A DNA stretch of 64,000 nucleotides from Apopatosoma sp963618495 (GTDB lineage: Bacteria; Bacillota; Clostridia; Oscillospirales; CAG-272), in NCBI GenBank assembly GCA_963618495.1, contig CAVESF010000005.1, positions 1 to 64,000 of the forward strand. The letters are read 5' to 3'. Positions 50,555 through 58,040 of this stretch are shown here, piece after piece. Made by a program: the position numbers and the translations under genes. Each line of letters starts with the position of its first letter. Within the stretch, counting starts at the first letter, position 1. A model generated the notes under the pieces. It made no database searches. It worked only from the letters and a program-made list of their open reading frames with translations, and was not told where the DNA came from.

Positions 50555-51670
50555 TTATTTTCCTGCCCGAACCTTATCGGTGAGTGCATGGATTCTGTTT
50601 ATGGGGTTGAGAAGCTCGGAAATCGAGCGGTCTCTGTTGAGCGAATCTATGATATAGGAAACATACTTGCACATATTTACTTCCGTATACCAAGGACGGT
50701 TGATTATTTCATCGGGGCGATAATTGAGATTTGTGGTGAAGATTCTGTCTATCTTGCCTGCCTCGTATGCCGCGTCAAACTTCGCGCAACCGTTGCAGAA
50801 AAGACCGAAGGTAGAGAATACAAATACTCTGCGCGCACCCTTTTCCTTGAGCTGCTCGGCGATATCGAGCACGGATTCGCCGCTGGAAATCATATCGTCA
50901 ACTATGATGATATCCTTGCCCTCTACGGAATTTCCGAGAAATTCGTGAGCCTCTATCGGGTTCATGCCGTTGATGATGACCTTGTAGTTTCTGCGCTTGT
51001 AGAACATGCCGAGCTCGACATTGAGCACGCTGGAAAAGTACATCGCGCGACCCATTGCGCCCTCGTCGGGAGCAACAATCATCGTCGTCTGCGGATCAAA
51101 ACTGATATCGGGATATTCTCTTGAGAGCGCCTTGAGCATCTGATAGGAGGAGCGGACATCGTCGAAGCCGTTTCTCGGAATGGCATTCTGCACTCTCGGG
51201 TCATGAGCATCAAAGGTGATGATGTTTGTCGCGCCCATGTATACTATCTCTTGGAGAGCGACGGCGCAGTCGAGCGATTCTCTTGCCGTTCTTCTGTGCT
51301 GTCTGCCCTCGTAGAGCATAGGCATGATGACGGATATACGGCGCGCCTTGCCGCCGATGGCGCAGATGATACGCTTCAGATCCTGAAAATGGTCGTCCGG
51401 ACTCATTGGAACCTGCATGCCGTACATATTGTACTTCACGCTGTAGTTGAAAGGGTCTACGAAAATGTAGGTATCGTGACCTCGCATTGTTTCATGGATT
51501 ATACCTTTTGCCTCGCCTGTGCCGAAGCGGGGGCAATCCGCATCGACGAGAAATGTTTCTCTTTCCTCATCTTTTCTCCACTGCTTGAGATACCAGTCTA
51601 CATTGGAAAGAAATTTCTCCGTTCCTTTCATTCCAACAATGCTGAGTTCGCCGAAATATTCGCTGTTCAT
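50555..51670 (-). CDS. prs: Ribose-phosphate pyrophosphokinase, long form
   Basis: Makes PRPP from ribose-5-phosphate and ATP for nucleotides, histidine and tryptophan; 371 residues against about 315 usually. The family segments are RRISVIMPMLYEGRQHRR, NIITFDAHDPRVQNA, and the PRPP loop IIIVDDMISSGESVLDIAEQL, where the usual DTGGT reads SSGES. The N-terminal 50 residues (SNVDWYLKQWRKDEERETFL) and C-terminal tail are extra. This divergent long form is widespread in Clostridia by my recollection. Confidence 0.88.
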   Translation of the reverse strand: MNSEYFGELSIVGMKGTEKFLSNVDWYLKQWRKDEERETFLVDADCPRFGTGEAKGIIHETMRGHDTYIFVDPFNYSVKYNMYGMQVPMSPDDHFQDLKRIICAIGGKARRISVIMPMLYEGRQHRRTARESLDCAVALQEIVYMGATNIITFDAHDPRVQNAIPRNGFDDVRSSYQMLKALSREYPDISFDPQTTMIVAPDEGAMGRAMYFSSVLNVELGMFYKRRNYKVIINGMNPIEAHEFLGNSVEGKDIIIVDDMISSGESVLDIAEQLKEKGARRVFVFSTFGLFCNGCAKFDAAYEAGKIDRIFTTNLNYRPDEIINRPWYTEVNMCKYVSYIIDSLNRDRSISELLNPINRIHALTDKVRAGK

Positions 51671-51732
51671 AAGTCCTTACCGTACCCTTCCTTGATTTAT
51701 AAATTTGTTTTTCTGTACTTTGCAAAAACGAA

Positions 51733-53025
51733 TTAAAGGTTGAAAGCTACCTCTATTTCCTTCACTTCCTCGTCGTTTATCTTTACGACTTCACCGCCGA
51801 TAGCGGCTGTTTCGACCAGCGATTTTGCGCTGTACTCCATAACCTCGAGTCTGTCGAAAGCATTGAGGAGGGAAGTGCCTGCGGCGATAATGCAGTCATT
51901 TTCGATTATCACCACGGGATTCTTTATCGAGATTTCCGCAGCAAGCATATCGGGCTGCATGAATGATGAGCCGAAAGGATATTTGCGCACGGTCTTGAGT
52001 GCTATATAGCTTTCCGGAATGAGTCTCGCGTCAAATTCCGCATCCGTGACTGCGAAAGCCATGATGTGCGGCGGATGAGCGATGATTACGGATTTGATAT
52101 CGGGGTCTCTCTCATAAAGCTTTGCATGAAGCAGAGCCGAACGGGAGGGCTTCTTGCCTGCCTCGCGCATGCCGTTCTTTACACGAACGAGGTCTTCGGG
52201 TTCAAGATATTTTCTGTCCTTGGCATAAGGCGTGATGATGAATGAGCCGTCGGAGAGCTTGCAGGAGAATGTACCCTGGTCGCTTGTGAAGAGCTGATTG
52301 CCGTATGCGCGGTGAATAAGGTCGCACATCTCGCGGCGAACCTGTCTCTCCTCGCTGGAATACTCTGTCTGGATGAACTCATCCATCTTCGGCATGGTTT
52401 TCTGCTTGTAAATCTGCATATATTTGTCGGAGATGCCGTGAGTCTTGCGTCCGAGAGTTCTTGCGTTGATCTGGATTCTTGCGCAGTAGTCGAGCGTTTC
52501 AAAGCTCATGAAAGCGGAGAAGAGGCTCTTTGCGCCGATAACAACACCGTGGTTTTCAAGCATGACAGTGTTTATGCCGCGCTCAAATTCAGCCGCAATA
52601 TTGTCGCCCAGCGTCTTGCTTCCGGGGAGAGCGTACTTTGCCATGGAAACTTCGCCGCAGAGTATTTCCGCATTTGGAACGAGCGAAGTATCGGGAATCT
52701 GACGCACTATGCTGAAAGCCACGAGTGCCGGCGGATGCGCATGAAGCACAGCGTGCAGGTCGGGGCGCTTCTTGTAGATAGCGCAGTGGAAAGGATATTC
52801 CACAGAGGGGCGATGAATGCCGACTATAGTGCCGTCGGGCTTTATCTGCATGATATCCTCGCGGCGGAGGTTGCCCTTGTCTATGCCGCTGGGGCTTATC
52901 CAGACCGTGCCGTCGGAATCACAGATTGAGAGGTTGCCGCCGGATGTCGTTGTCATGCCGTAGTAATAAATACGGTTCATAATCATGACTATCTGGTCAG
53001 CAGGATGCAACATATCAAAATTCAT
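51733..53025 (-). CDS. Tandem class II aldolase/adducin protein
   Basis: Protein of 430 residues made of two class II aldolase domains. Domain 1 (about 1-205) has the zinc-site motifs LHAHPPALVAFS and LENHGVVIGA. Domain 2 (about 215-425) repeats the fold but reads VIIAHPPHIMAFA and IENDCIIAAG, so the first His of HxH and the third His are missing and it is probably inactive. Substrate unknown; a phosphosugar such as fuculose- or ribulose-phosphate is usual for the family. The SIS-domain gene lies directly upstream. Confidence 0.82.
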   Translation of the reverse strand: MNFDMLHPADQIVMIMNRIYYYGMTTTSGGNLSICDSDGTVWISPSGIDKGNLRREDIMQIKPDGTIVGIHRPSVEYPFHCAIYKKRPDLHAVLHAHPPALVAFSIVRQIPDTSLVPNAEILCGEVSMAKYALPGSKTLGDNIAAEFERGINTVMLENHGVVIGAKSLFSAFMSFETLDYCARIQINARTLGRKTHGISDKYMQIYKQKTMPKMDEFIQTEYSSEERQVRREMCDLIHRAYGNQLFTSDQGTFSCKLSDGSFIITPYAKDRKYLEPEDLVRVKNGMREAGKKPSRSALLHAKLYERDPDIKSVIIAHPPHIMAFAVTDAEFDARLIPESYIALKTVRKYPFGSSFMQPDMLAAEISIKNPVVIIENDCIIAAGTSLLNAFDRLEVMEYSAKSLVETAAIGGEVVKINDEEVKEIEVAFNL

Positions 53026-53107
53026 TTTCCTGTCCTTTTCCCGGCGGCTCTGAAATTTTCCCTTGCGCTGCCGCCGAAGCGTATATATTTACTCTTTCGA
53101 GTGAGAA

Positions 53108-54166
53108 TCAAACCGTAACGGTAACCTTTTTCAGCGTTTTTGAGGCGTCGGGGTCAATGCCGCGCGTCTCTGCAAGCTTGCAGGCAAAAAGCTGAAATAC
53201 AACTGCCGCCGCAAATACATTCAGTACATCCGGCGCGATACCGTCCTCCGAAACGGAAGGAACCTTCAATACGGTAACCGTGTCGTCATCGCAGTATTTG
53301 TCGCTGTCGGTAACTATGATGATATCCGTGCCGAGAGCCTTGAGTCTGCCGATTATCATATCGGCATCGCCGATGACGGGACCGTCAAGCGCGACGACGA
53401 AAGCAGGATCGCCGGCATGGAGCTGTGCTATCGGTCCGTGCTGGAAATCCGAGATGGCATATCCGCGCATTTTTATATTGTTTGTTTCAAGTATTTTAAG
53501 TGCGCCTTCAAGTGCGATCGGATAAGCAAAACCGCGACCGAGAGTGACGGCGGAGGTCATGCCGGTATATTTTTTCATGAGCACTGAGAGCGTCTCGGGC
53601 ATATAGGTGAGAAGCTCGTCAACGGCGGGAGCGACTTTGGCAAGACCCGCTTTCAGCGCAGAGCTTCCCGAAACCTCTGCGGCAAGCAGAGCGAGCAGCA
53701 TCATCTGGGAGGTAAAAGTCTTTGTGGCGGCGATGCTTGCTTCATCTCCGGCATTGCAGAAGAGAGCATAGTCAACGCTTCCCGCAAGGTGCGAACCCTC
53801 GACATTCGTAATTCCTGCCGTGAGCGCACCGCTTTTCTTTGCGTCGGCAATGACGGAGATAACATCCTCTGCCGCGCCGGACTGCGATATGCCGATAACG
53901 AGCGAATCTCTGTAGTCTACGCAGGCGCCGTATTTTGAGATAACCGACGGCGTGGCAAGACCGCAGGGGATGCCTGCTGCGAGCGCAAAAAGATACTGCG
54001 CATATGTTGCCGCGTGGTCGCTCGTGCCTCTTGCCGCAAAATAAATCTTGCGGATGCTTCTTTCTTTCATCGCAGAAGCGAGAGCCGCTATCGTGCTGCC
54101 GTTTTTATCGGCAAGCCCCGCGAGAACAGCGGGCTGTTCTCTTATCTCTTTTTCAAGATTCATCAT
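53108..54166 (-). CDS. SIS-domain sugar isomerase/deaminase
   Basis: Protein of 352 residues with two SIS domains (IRKIYFAARGTSDHAATYAQYLF and SQSGAAEDVISVI in the first, TLGRGFAYPIALEGALKILETNN in the second). It resembles the isomerase half of GlmS without the glutaminase domain, like AgaS or FrlB, which deaminate or deglycate amino-sugar phosphates. Together with the aldolase downstream it suggests an amino-sugar catabolic pair; this is inferred. The protein starts MMNLEK and either ATG could be used. Confidence 0.82.
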   Translation of the reverse strand: MMNLEKEIREQPAVLAGLADKNGSTIAALASAMKERSIRKIYFAARGTSDHAATYAQYLFALAAGIPCGLATPSVISKYGACVDYRDSLVIGISQSGAAEDVISVIADAKKSGALTAGITNVEGSHLAGSVDYALFCNAGDEASIAATKTFTSQMMLLALLAAEVSGSSALKAGLAKVAPAVDELLTYMPETLSVLMKKYTGMTSAVTLGRGFAYPIALEGALKILETNNIKMRGYAISDFQHGPIAQLHAGDPAFVVALDGPVIGDADMIIGRLKALGTDIIIVTDSDKYCDDDTVTVLKVPSVSEDGIAPDVLNVFAAAVVFQLFACKLAETRGIDPDASKTLKKVTVTV

Positions 54167-54360
54167 GATTTTCTACTCCCGATAATACGCCGTGGCGCAT
54201 CTGTGCATATGCACAAGGTAAAACTATATTCTTACATTTACAGTATAATATTTATTATCCTCCATGTCAATGGGAAATCTGCACAAAATTAAAGATTCCG
54301 ACATATTTTTTGTGTACTTTGTGGGTTTTGAAACCGAATGTTTGTAAAAAGAGACTAAAA

Positions 54361-54392
54361 ATATTGCCGCCACGGGATTGTGACGGCAATAT
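54361..54392 (-). terminator. Terminator of the metal-ATPase operon
   Basis: ATATTGCCGCCAC and GTGACGGCAATAT pair with one mismatch around GGGATT. On the minus strand TTTTTAG follows. Confidence 0.8.
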
Positions 54393-54413
54393 GCGTGTTT
54401 TCATGCTTTCGGG

Positions 54414-56528
54414 TTATTTGATTCTTGTGCAGTTGAGCACCGCAATCAGCGTCACGCCGACATCGGCGAGCACAGCAAGCTCCATTATCGGATTCCAGAT
54501 GAGGCAGATAAGCATGATAAGCGTTTTTACGCCGAGAGAGAATGCGATATTTTCTTTGACAATCTTTCTCGTTTTTTTCGCTATCTTCACTGCTCTCGGA
54601 ACATTTTCGATATCATCGTTTACAAGGACGATATCAGCCGCTTTAGCCGAGAGAGCCGCGCCGCCCTTGCCCATGGCAAAGCCGACATCGCTGCGGATGA
54701 TAACGGGCGAATCGTTGAGTCCGTCGCCGACATAGGCAACGCTTCCTTTTTTGCTGTTTTCCTCGTATATCTTCTCAAATCTGTCAAGCTTATCCTGCGG
54801 GAGAAGCTCTGCGGAATATTCGGTTATGCCGACCTTTTCTGCAAGGCGGCGGACAGCCGCGCCTTTGTCGCCGCTGAGTATCTCGAGATGAGAAGCGCCG
54901 AGCGAGCGGAGTTCGGATATGGCTTTTGCCGCATTTTCCTTGGGAGTGTCGGAGAATGTGATGGCGCCGATATATTTGCCGTTTGCCGCACCGTAGATGC
55001 AGGTTTCGGATTCTTTTTCAAAGGCGATATCGGGATATTCCTCATGGAGATATCTTGCCGAGCCGAAGATGGCGCGGACATTGCCGGATGGCGTTTTCAG
55101 CGTGGCTTCCGTACCCTTGCCTGCCGTTTCATGGCTTTCTTCGGCTTTGTAGCCTGTTACACCTGCCATATCGGAGCAGAATGCGGACGCAAGCGGATGA
55201 GACGAACGGGAGAGTGCGCCGAGCGCCACTCTGATAAATTCGTCGCGGTCAATCTGCGACTTGATTTCTTCTGTCTTTATCTTTGCTTCCGTGAGCGTGC
55301 CTGTCTTGTCAAAAGCTATGGCGCAGATTCTTGCGGCATTGTCAACAGCCTCGCCGCCTTTATACATGATACCTTCCTTGGCACCGACGCCTATTGAGGT
55401 GAAATATGCAAGCGGAATTGAAAGCACGAGTGCGCAGGGACAGGAGACAACGAGTATGGTAAGCGCTTTCTTCAGCCATTCGGCAACATTTCCGCTGACA
55501 GCGGCACCGAGTATGAAGATGACGAGTGCCAGACCCATCATGGCTGGAGTATATATCTTCGCAAAACTGCGGATGAATTTTTCATTCTTTGATTTGCGCT
55601 TGCCCGCTTCGGTGACGGCATCGGCAAGTTTGGAAGCAACACTCTCACCGTATGGCTTTGTGACTGTCATTTCCACAGCGCCGTCAATGCAGATATATCC
55701 CGAGCTTACGGCATCGCCCTCTCCCGCCCACACGGGAAGGCTCTCGCCTGTGATACCGGAGGTATCAAAGTTTGCGCCGCCGGAGGAAATAACGCCGTCC
55801 AGCGAAACTTTTTCGCCCGCATGGAGCGATACGCGCGCGCCTTCGGCGACATCGTCGGGGTCTTTTTCTGCCCATCCGCCGTTTTCATAGACGCGGACCG
55901 TCTTTTCCGACATATCGAGCATGAGGGATATTTTCTTTTTGGAATTGTCAAATGCAAGGTCTGAGAGATATTCGCCGAGCGAATAGAGAAACATAACCGC
56001 CGCCGCCTCGTAAAATTCACCGAGACAGAGCGCACCTATTGTGGCGACAGCCATCAGCGTATTTTCCGTAAAGAAACTTCCGTGGATGAAGTCTTTTATC
56101 ATGCTTATGATAATCGGAATGCCGTAATATGCGTAAACGACAATGGAAGCGACTATCCATACAGCGGGATGCAGGTTTTGCATCATTATGCCGTGCGCGA
56201 GGAGAAAGGCAAATATCATTATCACGCCGGCAACGGCAAAGAAAACTATATCCTTTTTGCTGTGTTCCTCTTCTTCGCCGTCATCGTCGTCGCCGTGGCA
56301 ACCGCAGCCGCCTATCTCGTAGCCGCCGTGTTCATGCTCGTCTTCATCGTGGCAGCAACAACAGCCGCAACCGCTCTTGCGCTTGTGATGGTGGTGATGC
56401 TCGTGTTCATGCTCATGTTCGTGGTCATGGTGATGTTCATGCTCGTGGTCGTGGTCATGATGATGCTCGTGCTCGTCATGCCCGCAGGCATCGCAGGAGC
56501 ATTTCAGTTCTTTTTCTTCGTTTTCCAT
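54414..56528 (-). CDS. zntA: Heavy-metal P-type ATPase with His-rich N-terminus
   Basis: P1B-type ATPase of 704 residues, probably exporting Zn, Cd or Pb. Residues 8-80 are a metal-buffer tail: CSCDACGHDEHE, long His/Asp/Glu runs, then GCGCCCCHDED and GGCGCHGDDDD. The core has VVSCPCALVLSIP (the CPC metal site in helix 6), the phosphorylation site FDKTGTLTEAK, the SSHPLASAF nucleotide segment, and GDGLNDSP. The NPIMELAVLADVGVT ending fits the Zn/Cd group. The usual ferredoxin-like CxxC metal domain is replaced by the His-rich tail. Downstream of arsR by 2 bases. Confidence 0.92.
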   Translation of the reverse strand: MENEEKELKCSCDACGHDEHEHHHDHDHEHEHHHDHEHEHEHEHHHHHKRKSGCGCCCCHDEDEHEHGGYEIGGCGCHGDDDDGEEEEHSKKDIVFFAVAGVIMIFAFLLAHGIMMQNLHPAVWIVASIVVYAYYGIPIIISMIKDFIHGSFFTENTLMAVATIGALCLGEFYEAAAVMFLYSLGEYLSDLAFDNSKKKISLMLDMSEKTVRVYENGGWAEKDPDDVAEGARVSLHAGEKVSLDGVISSGGANFDTSGITGESLPVWAGEGDAVSSGYICIDGAVEMTVTKPYGESVASKLADAVTEAGKRKSKNEKFIRSFAKIYTPAMMGLALVIFILGAAVSGNVAEWLKKALTILVVSCPCALVLSIPLAYFTSIGVGAKEGIMYKGGEAVDNAARICAIAFDKTGTLTEAKIKTEEIKSQIDRDEFIRVALGALSRSSHPLASAFCSDMAGVTGYKAEESHETAGKGTEATLKTPSGNVRAIFGSARYLHEEYPDIAFEKESETCIYGAANGKYIGAITFSDTPKENAAKAISELRSLGASHLEILSGDKGAAVRRLAEKVGITEYSAELLPQDKLDRFEKIYEENSKKGSVAYVGDGLNDSPVIIRSDVGFAMGKGGAALSAKAADIVLVNDDIENVPRAVKIAKKTRKIVKENIAFSLGVKTLIMLICLIWNPIMELAVLADVGVTLIAVLNCTRIK

Positions 56529-56530
56529 GA

Positions 56531-56842
56531 TTATTTTCCCTCCCTTATGTGTGCAATGGCAAGCTCCAGAAGAAGCTTTACATGGTCATCCGCGAGAGAA
56601 TATGTCATATTCTGCCCCGAGCGCGTCTGGCGTATTATATTTGAGCGGCGAAGCACCGCAAGCTGATGTGAAACAGCCGATTGGCTCATTTCCGTTTTCT
56701 CGGCGATATGCTTCACGCAATGTGCGCCCGAAAGAAGAACGAAGAGAATCTTTATGCGTGAGCTGTCCGAAAAAAGCTTGTAGAAATCGGCAAGCTCGAA
56801 ATATTCTTCTTCTGTCGAGTGCATTATGGTGTCCTGAAACAT
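56531..56842 (-). CDS. ArsR/SmtB family metal-sensing repressor
   Basis: Winged-helix repressor of 103 residues. The DNA-binding helices are in CVKHIAEKTEMSQSAVSHQLAVLRRSNII. The C-terminal helix DDHVKLLLELAIAHIRE carries the alpha-5-type metal ligands (Asp, His, His) found in the Zn sensors SmtB and CzrA, and there is no CxCxxC arsenic site. It is first in the operon with the ATPase and should repress both until metal binds. The operator is at 56864-56887. Confidence 0.92.
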   Translation of the reverse strand: MFQDTIMHSTEEEYFELADFYKLFSDSSRIKILFVLLSGAHCVKHIAEKTEMSQSAVSHQLAVLRRSNIIRQTRSGQNMTYSLADDHVKLLLELAIAHIREGK

Positions 56843-56863
56843 AGGTATGCCTCCTTTTGTGAA

Positions 56864-56915
56864 GATATGAATATATGTTCATATATCTTATATCACAACC
56901 ATCGGATTTTGTCAA
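56864..56915 (-). promoter_or_regulatory. Promoter and SmtB-type operator of the metal operon
   Basis: Minus strand promoter: TTGACA (56915-56910), 17 bases, TATAAG (56892-56887) with extended -10 TGA. Immediately downstream, ATATGAA-CATATA-TTCATAT (56884-56865) is the inverted repeat typical of ArsR/SmtB operators, placed over the start of transcription. Confidence 0.9.
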
Positions 56916-57065
56916 GTGCTTTTTTGAAAAAATGAAAATTTTTGTCCCTGAAAATACGAAAAACAAAACTTACCTCATTTTTCTTATTTCTATGGACTTT
57001 TCGGGAAAAAGGTGGTATTATATAAATAATGAAACAAAAATGAAACAAAAACGGAGGACAAAGCT

Positions 57066-57902
57066 TTGCAAAAACGCAGAACTTCCTTTTATATTTATCT
57101 TGCGGTGCTTGCCGTGCTGACGCTTGCGCTTTCCGCCTACAGGAGCGTGGCGCTCATGCGCTCGCTTTCGGAATGCGATTCCGTAAAGGTCTTTTCCGAG
57201 GGCTTTTATACCTCGCATACCGTCTATAAAATCTCTATTCCCGTATTCGTCGTGATTTCGGCGCTCGCGCTGATTTTCGCAAAAGGGAAGAAAACCGTTA
57301 CATTCTCTCCCACCGAGGGAAAGGGCGGCAGAACAGCGGCGCTGATCTGCGGCATCGGTTTTGCCGTTTGCGGTGCGCTGACACTTATCAGCTTTATTCC
57401 CGAGATAGGCGCGGGCGGATTCGGTCTTCTCAATTTCGCGCGGCTTATCTGCGTACTTCTGATGATTCCCTGCGCGATATATTTCATAAATATATATGCG
57501 GGCTTCCTCGGAGAGGGAAAAGCATGGATTTTCGCTCTTTCGCTCCCCGTCTGGGCGACGTTGATGATAGTGACGGAATATTTCGATACATGTTTTGCTT
57601 TCAATAATCCGCTCCGCGTCTCGGGAAATGTCGCGTTTGCCTCGGTGATACTATTCATGCTCTTTGAAGCAAGAGCAAACCTTGCTTATCCCTGCGGCAA
57701 ATTTTATATGGCGATACTTGCCGCCCTGCCTTGCATGGTGGCTATCCATATCATTCCTGTACTTGCCGCTCTGCCAAGTATACTCGGCAGCGGACTCGAA
57801 TTTTTCTCTTTCGAACTGCTTTCGGATATCGTATTTCTGCCGATTCTGGTTTACATGGTGGCAAGGAGTGTTTCATCTGTGCGGAAGATTGCCGAAAAAT
57901 AA
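57066..57902 (+). CDS. Integral membrane protein, unknown
   Basis: Protein of 278 residues with about seven predicted membrane helices (IYLAVLAVLTLALSAYRSVAL; VFVVISALALIFA; AALICGIGFAVCGALTLI; ARLICVLLMIPCAIYFINIY; WIFALSLPVWATLMIV; and two near the end). No family is recognised. The start is uncertain: the first in-frame start is a TTG at 57066 with GGAGGA just upstream. It lies upstream of the glutamine synthetase gene but is probably a separate transcript. Confidence 0.65.
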   Translation: MQKRRTSFYIYLAVLAVLTLALSAYRSVALMRSLSECDSVKVFSEGFYTSHTVYKISIPVFVVISALALIFAKGKKTVTFSPTEGKGGRTAALICGIGFAVCGALTLISFIPEIGAGGFGLLNFARLICVLLMIPCAIYFINIYAGFLGEGKAWIFALSLPVWATLMIVTEYFDTCFAFNNPLRVSGNVAFASVILFMLFEARANLAYPCGKFYMAILAALPCMVAIHIIPVLAALPSILGSGLEFFSFELLSDIVFLPILVYMVARSVSSVRKIAEK

Positions 57903-57926
57903 TCGAAAAAAATTTTCAAAAAACTA

Positions 57927-57955
57927 TTGACAAATCGCGTTTTTGTCTATATAAT
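57927..57955 (+). promoter_or_regulatory. Promoter of glutamine synthetase
   Basis: Consensus promoter: TTGACA (57927-57932), 17 bases, TATAAT (57950-57955). Start near 57962, only about 12 bases before the terminator stem at 57974. Confidence 0.8.
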
Positions 57956-57973
57956 AACTGCATAATACAGCAA

Positions 57974-58009
57974 GGGCGCTGTGGCATATGCCATAGCGCC
58001 CCTTTTTTT
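57974..58009 (+). terminator. Promoter-proximal terminator before glutamine synthetase
   Basis: GGGCGCTGTGGC, loop ATAT, GCCATAGCGCCC, then CTTTTTTT. The 12-bp stem has one G-T pair and a clean T-run. It lies between the only visible promoter and the gene, leaving 31 bases to the ATG, so it is probably an attenuator; it could also end transcripts of the membrane protein gene. Confidence 0.85.
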
Positions 58010-58040
58010 GTTTAAATTTCAATCTAAGGAGAATATTATC

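Noticed and set aside
56082..56666. Long + strand frames rich in Val/Met/Arg opposite the ATPase gene start
   Set aside because: They are antisense shadows of the His/Asp/Glu-rich ATPase tail. The minus frame has clear family motifs and a repressor gene in front.
57974..58009. ANTAR-type antitermination hairpin
   Set aside because: The loop is ATAT, not a hexaloop with A at 1 and G at 4, and no second hairpin of that kind precedes it.
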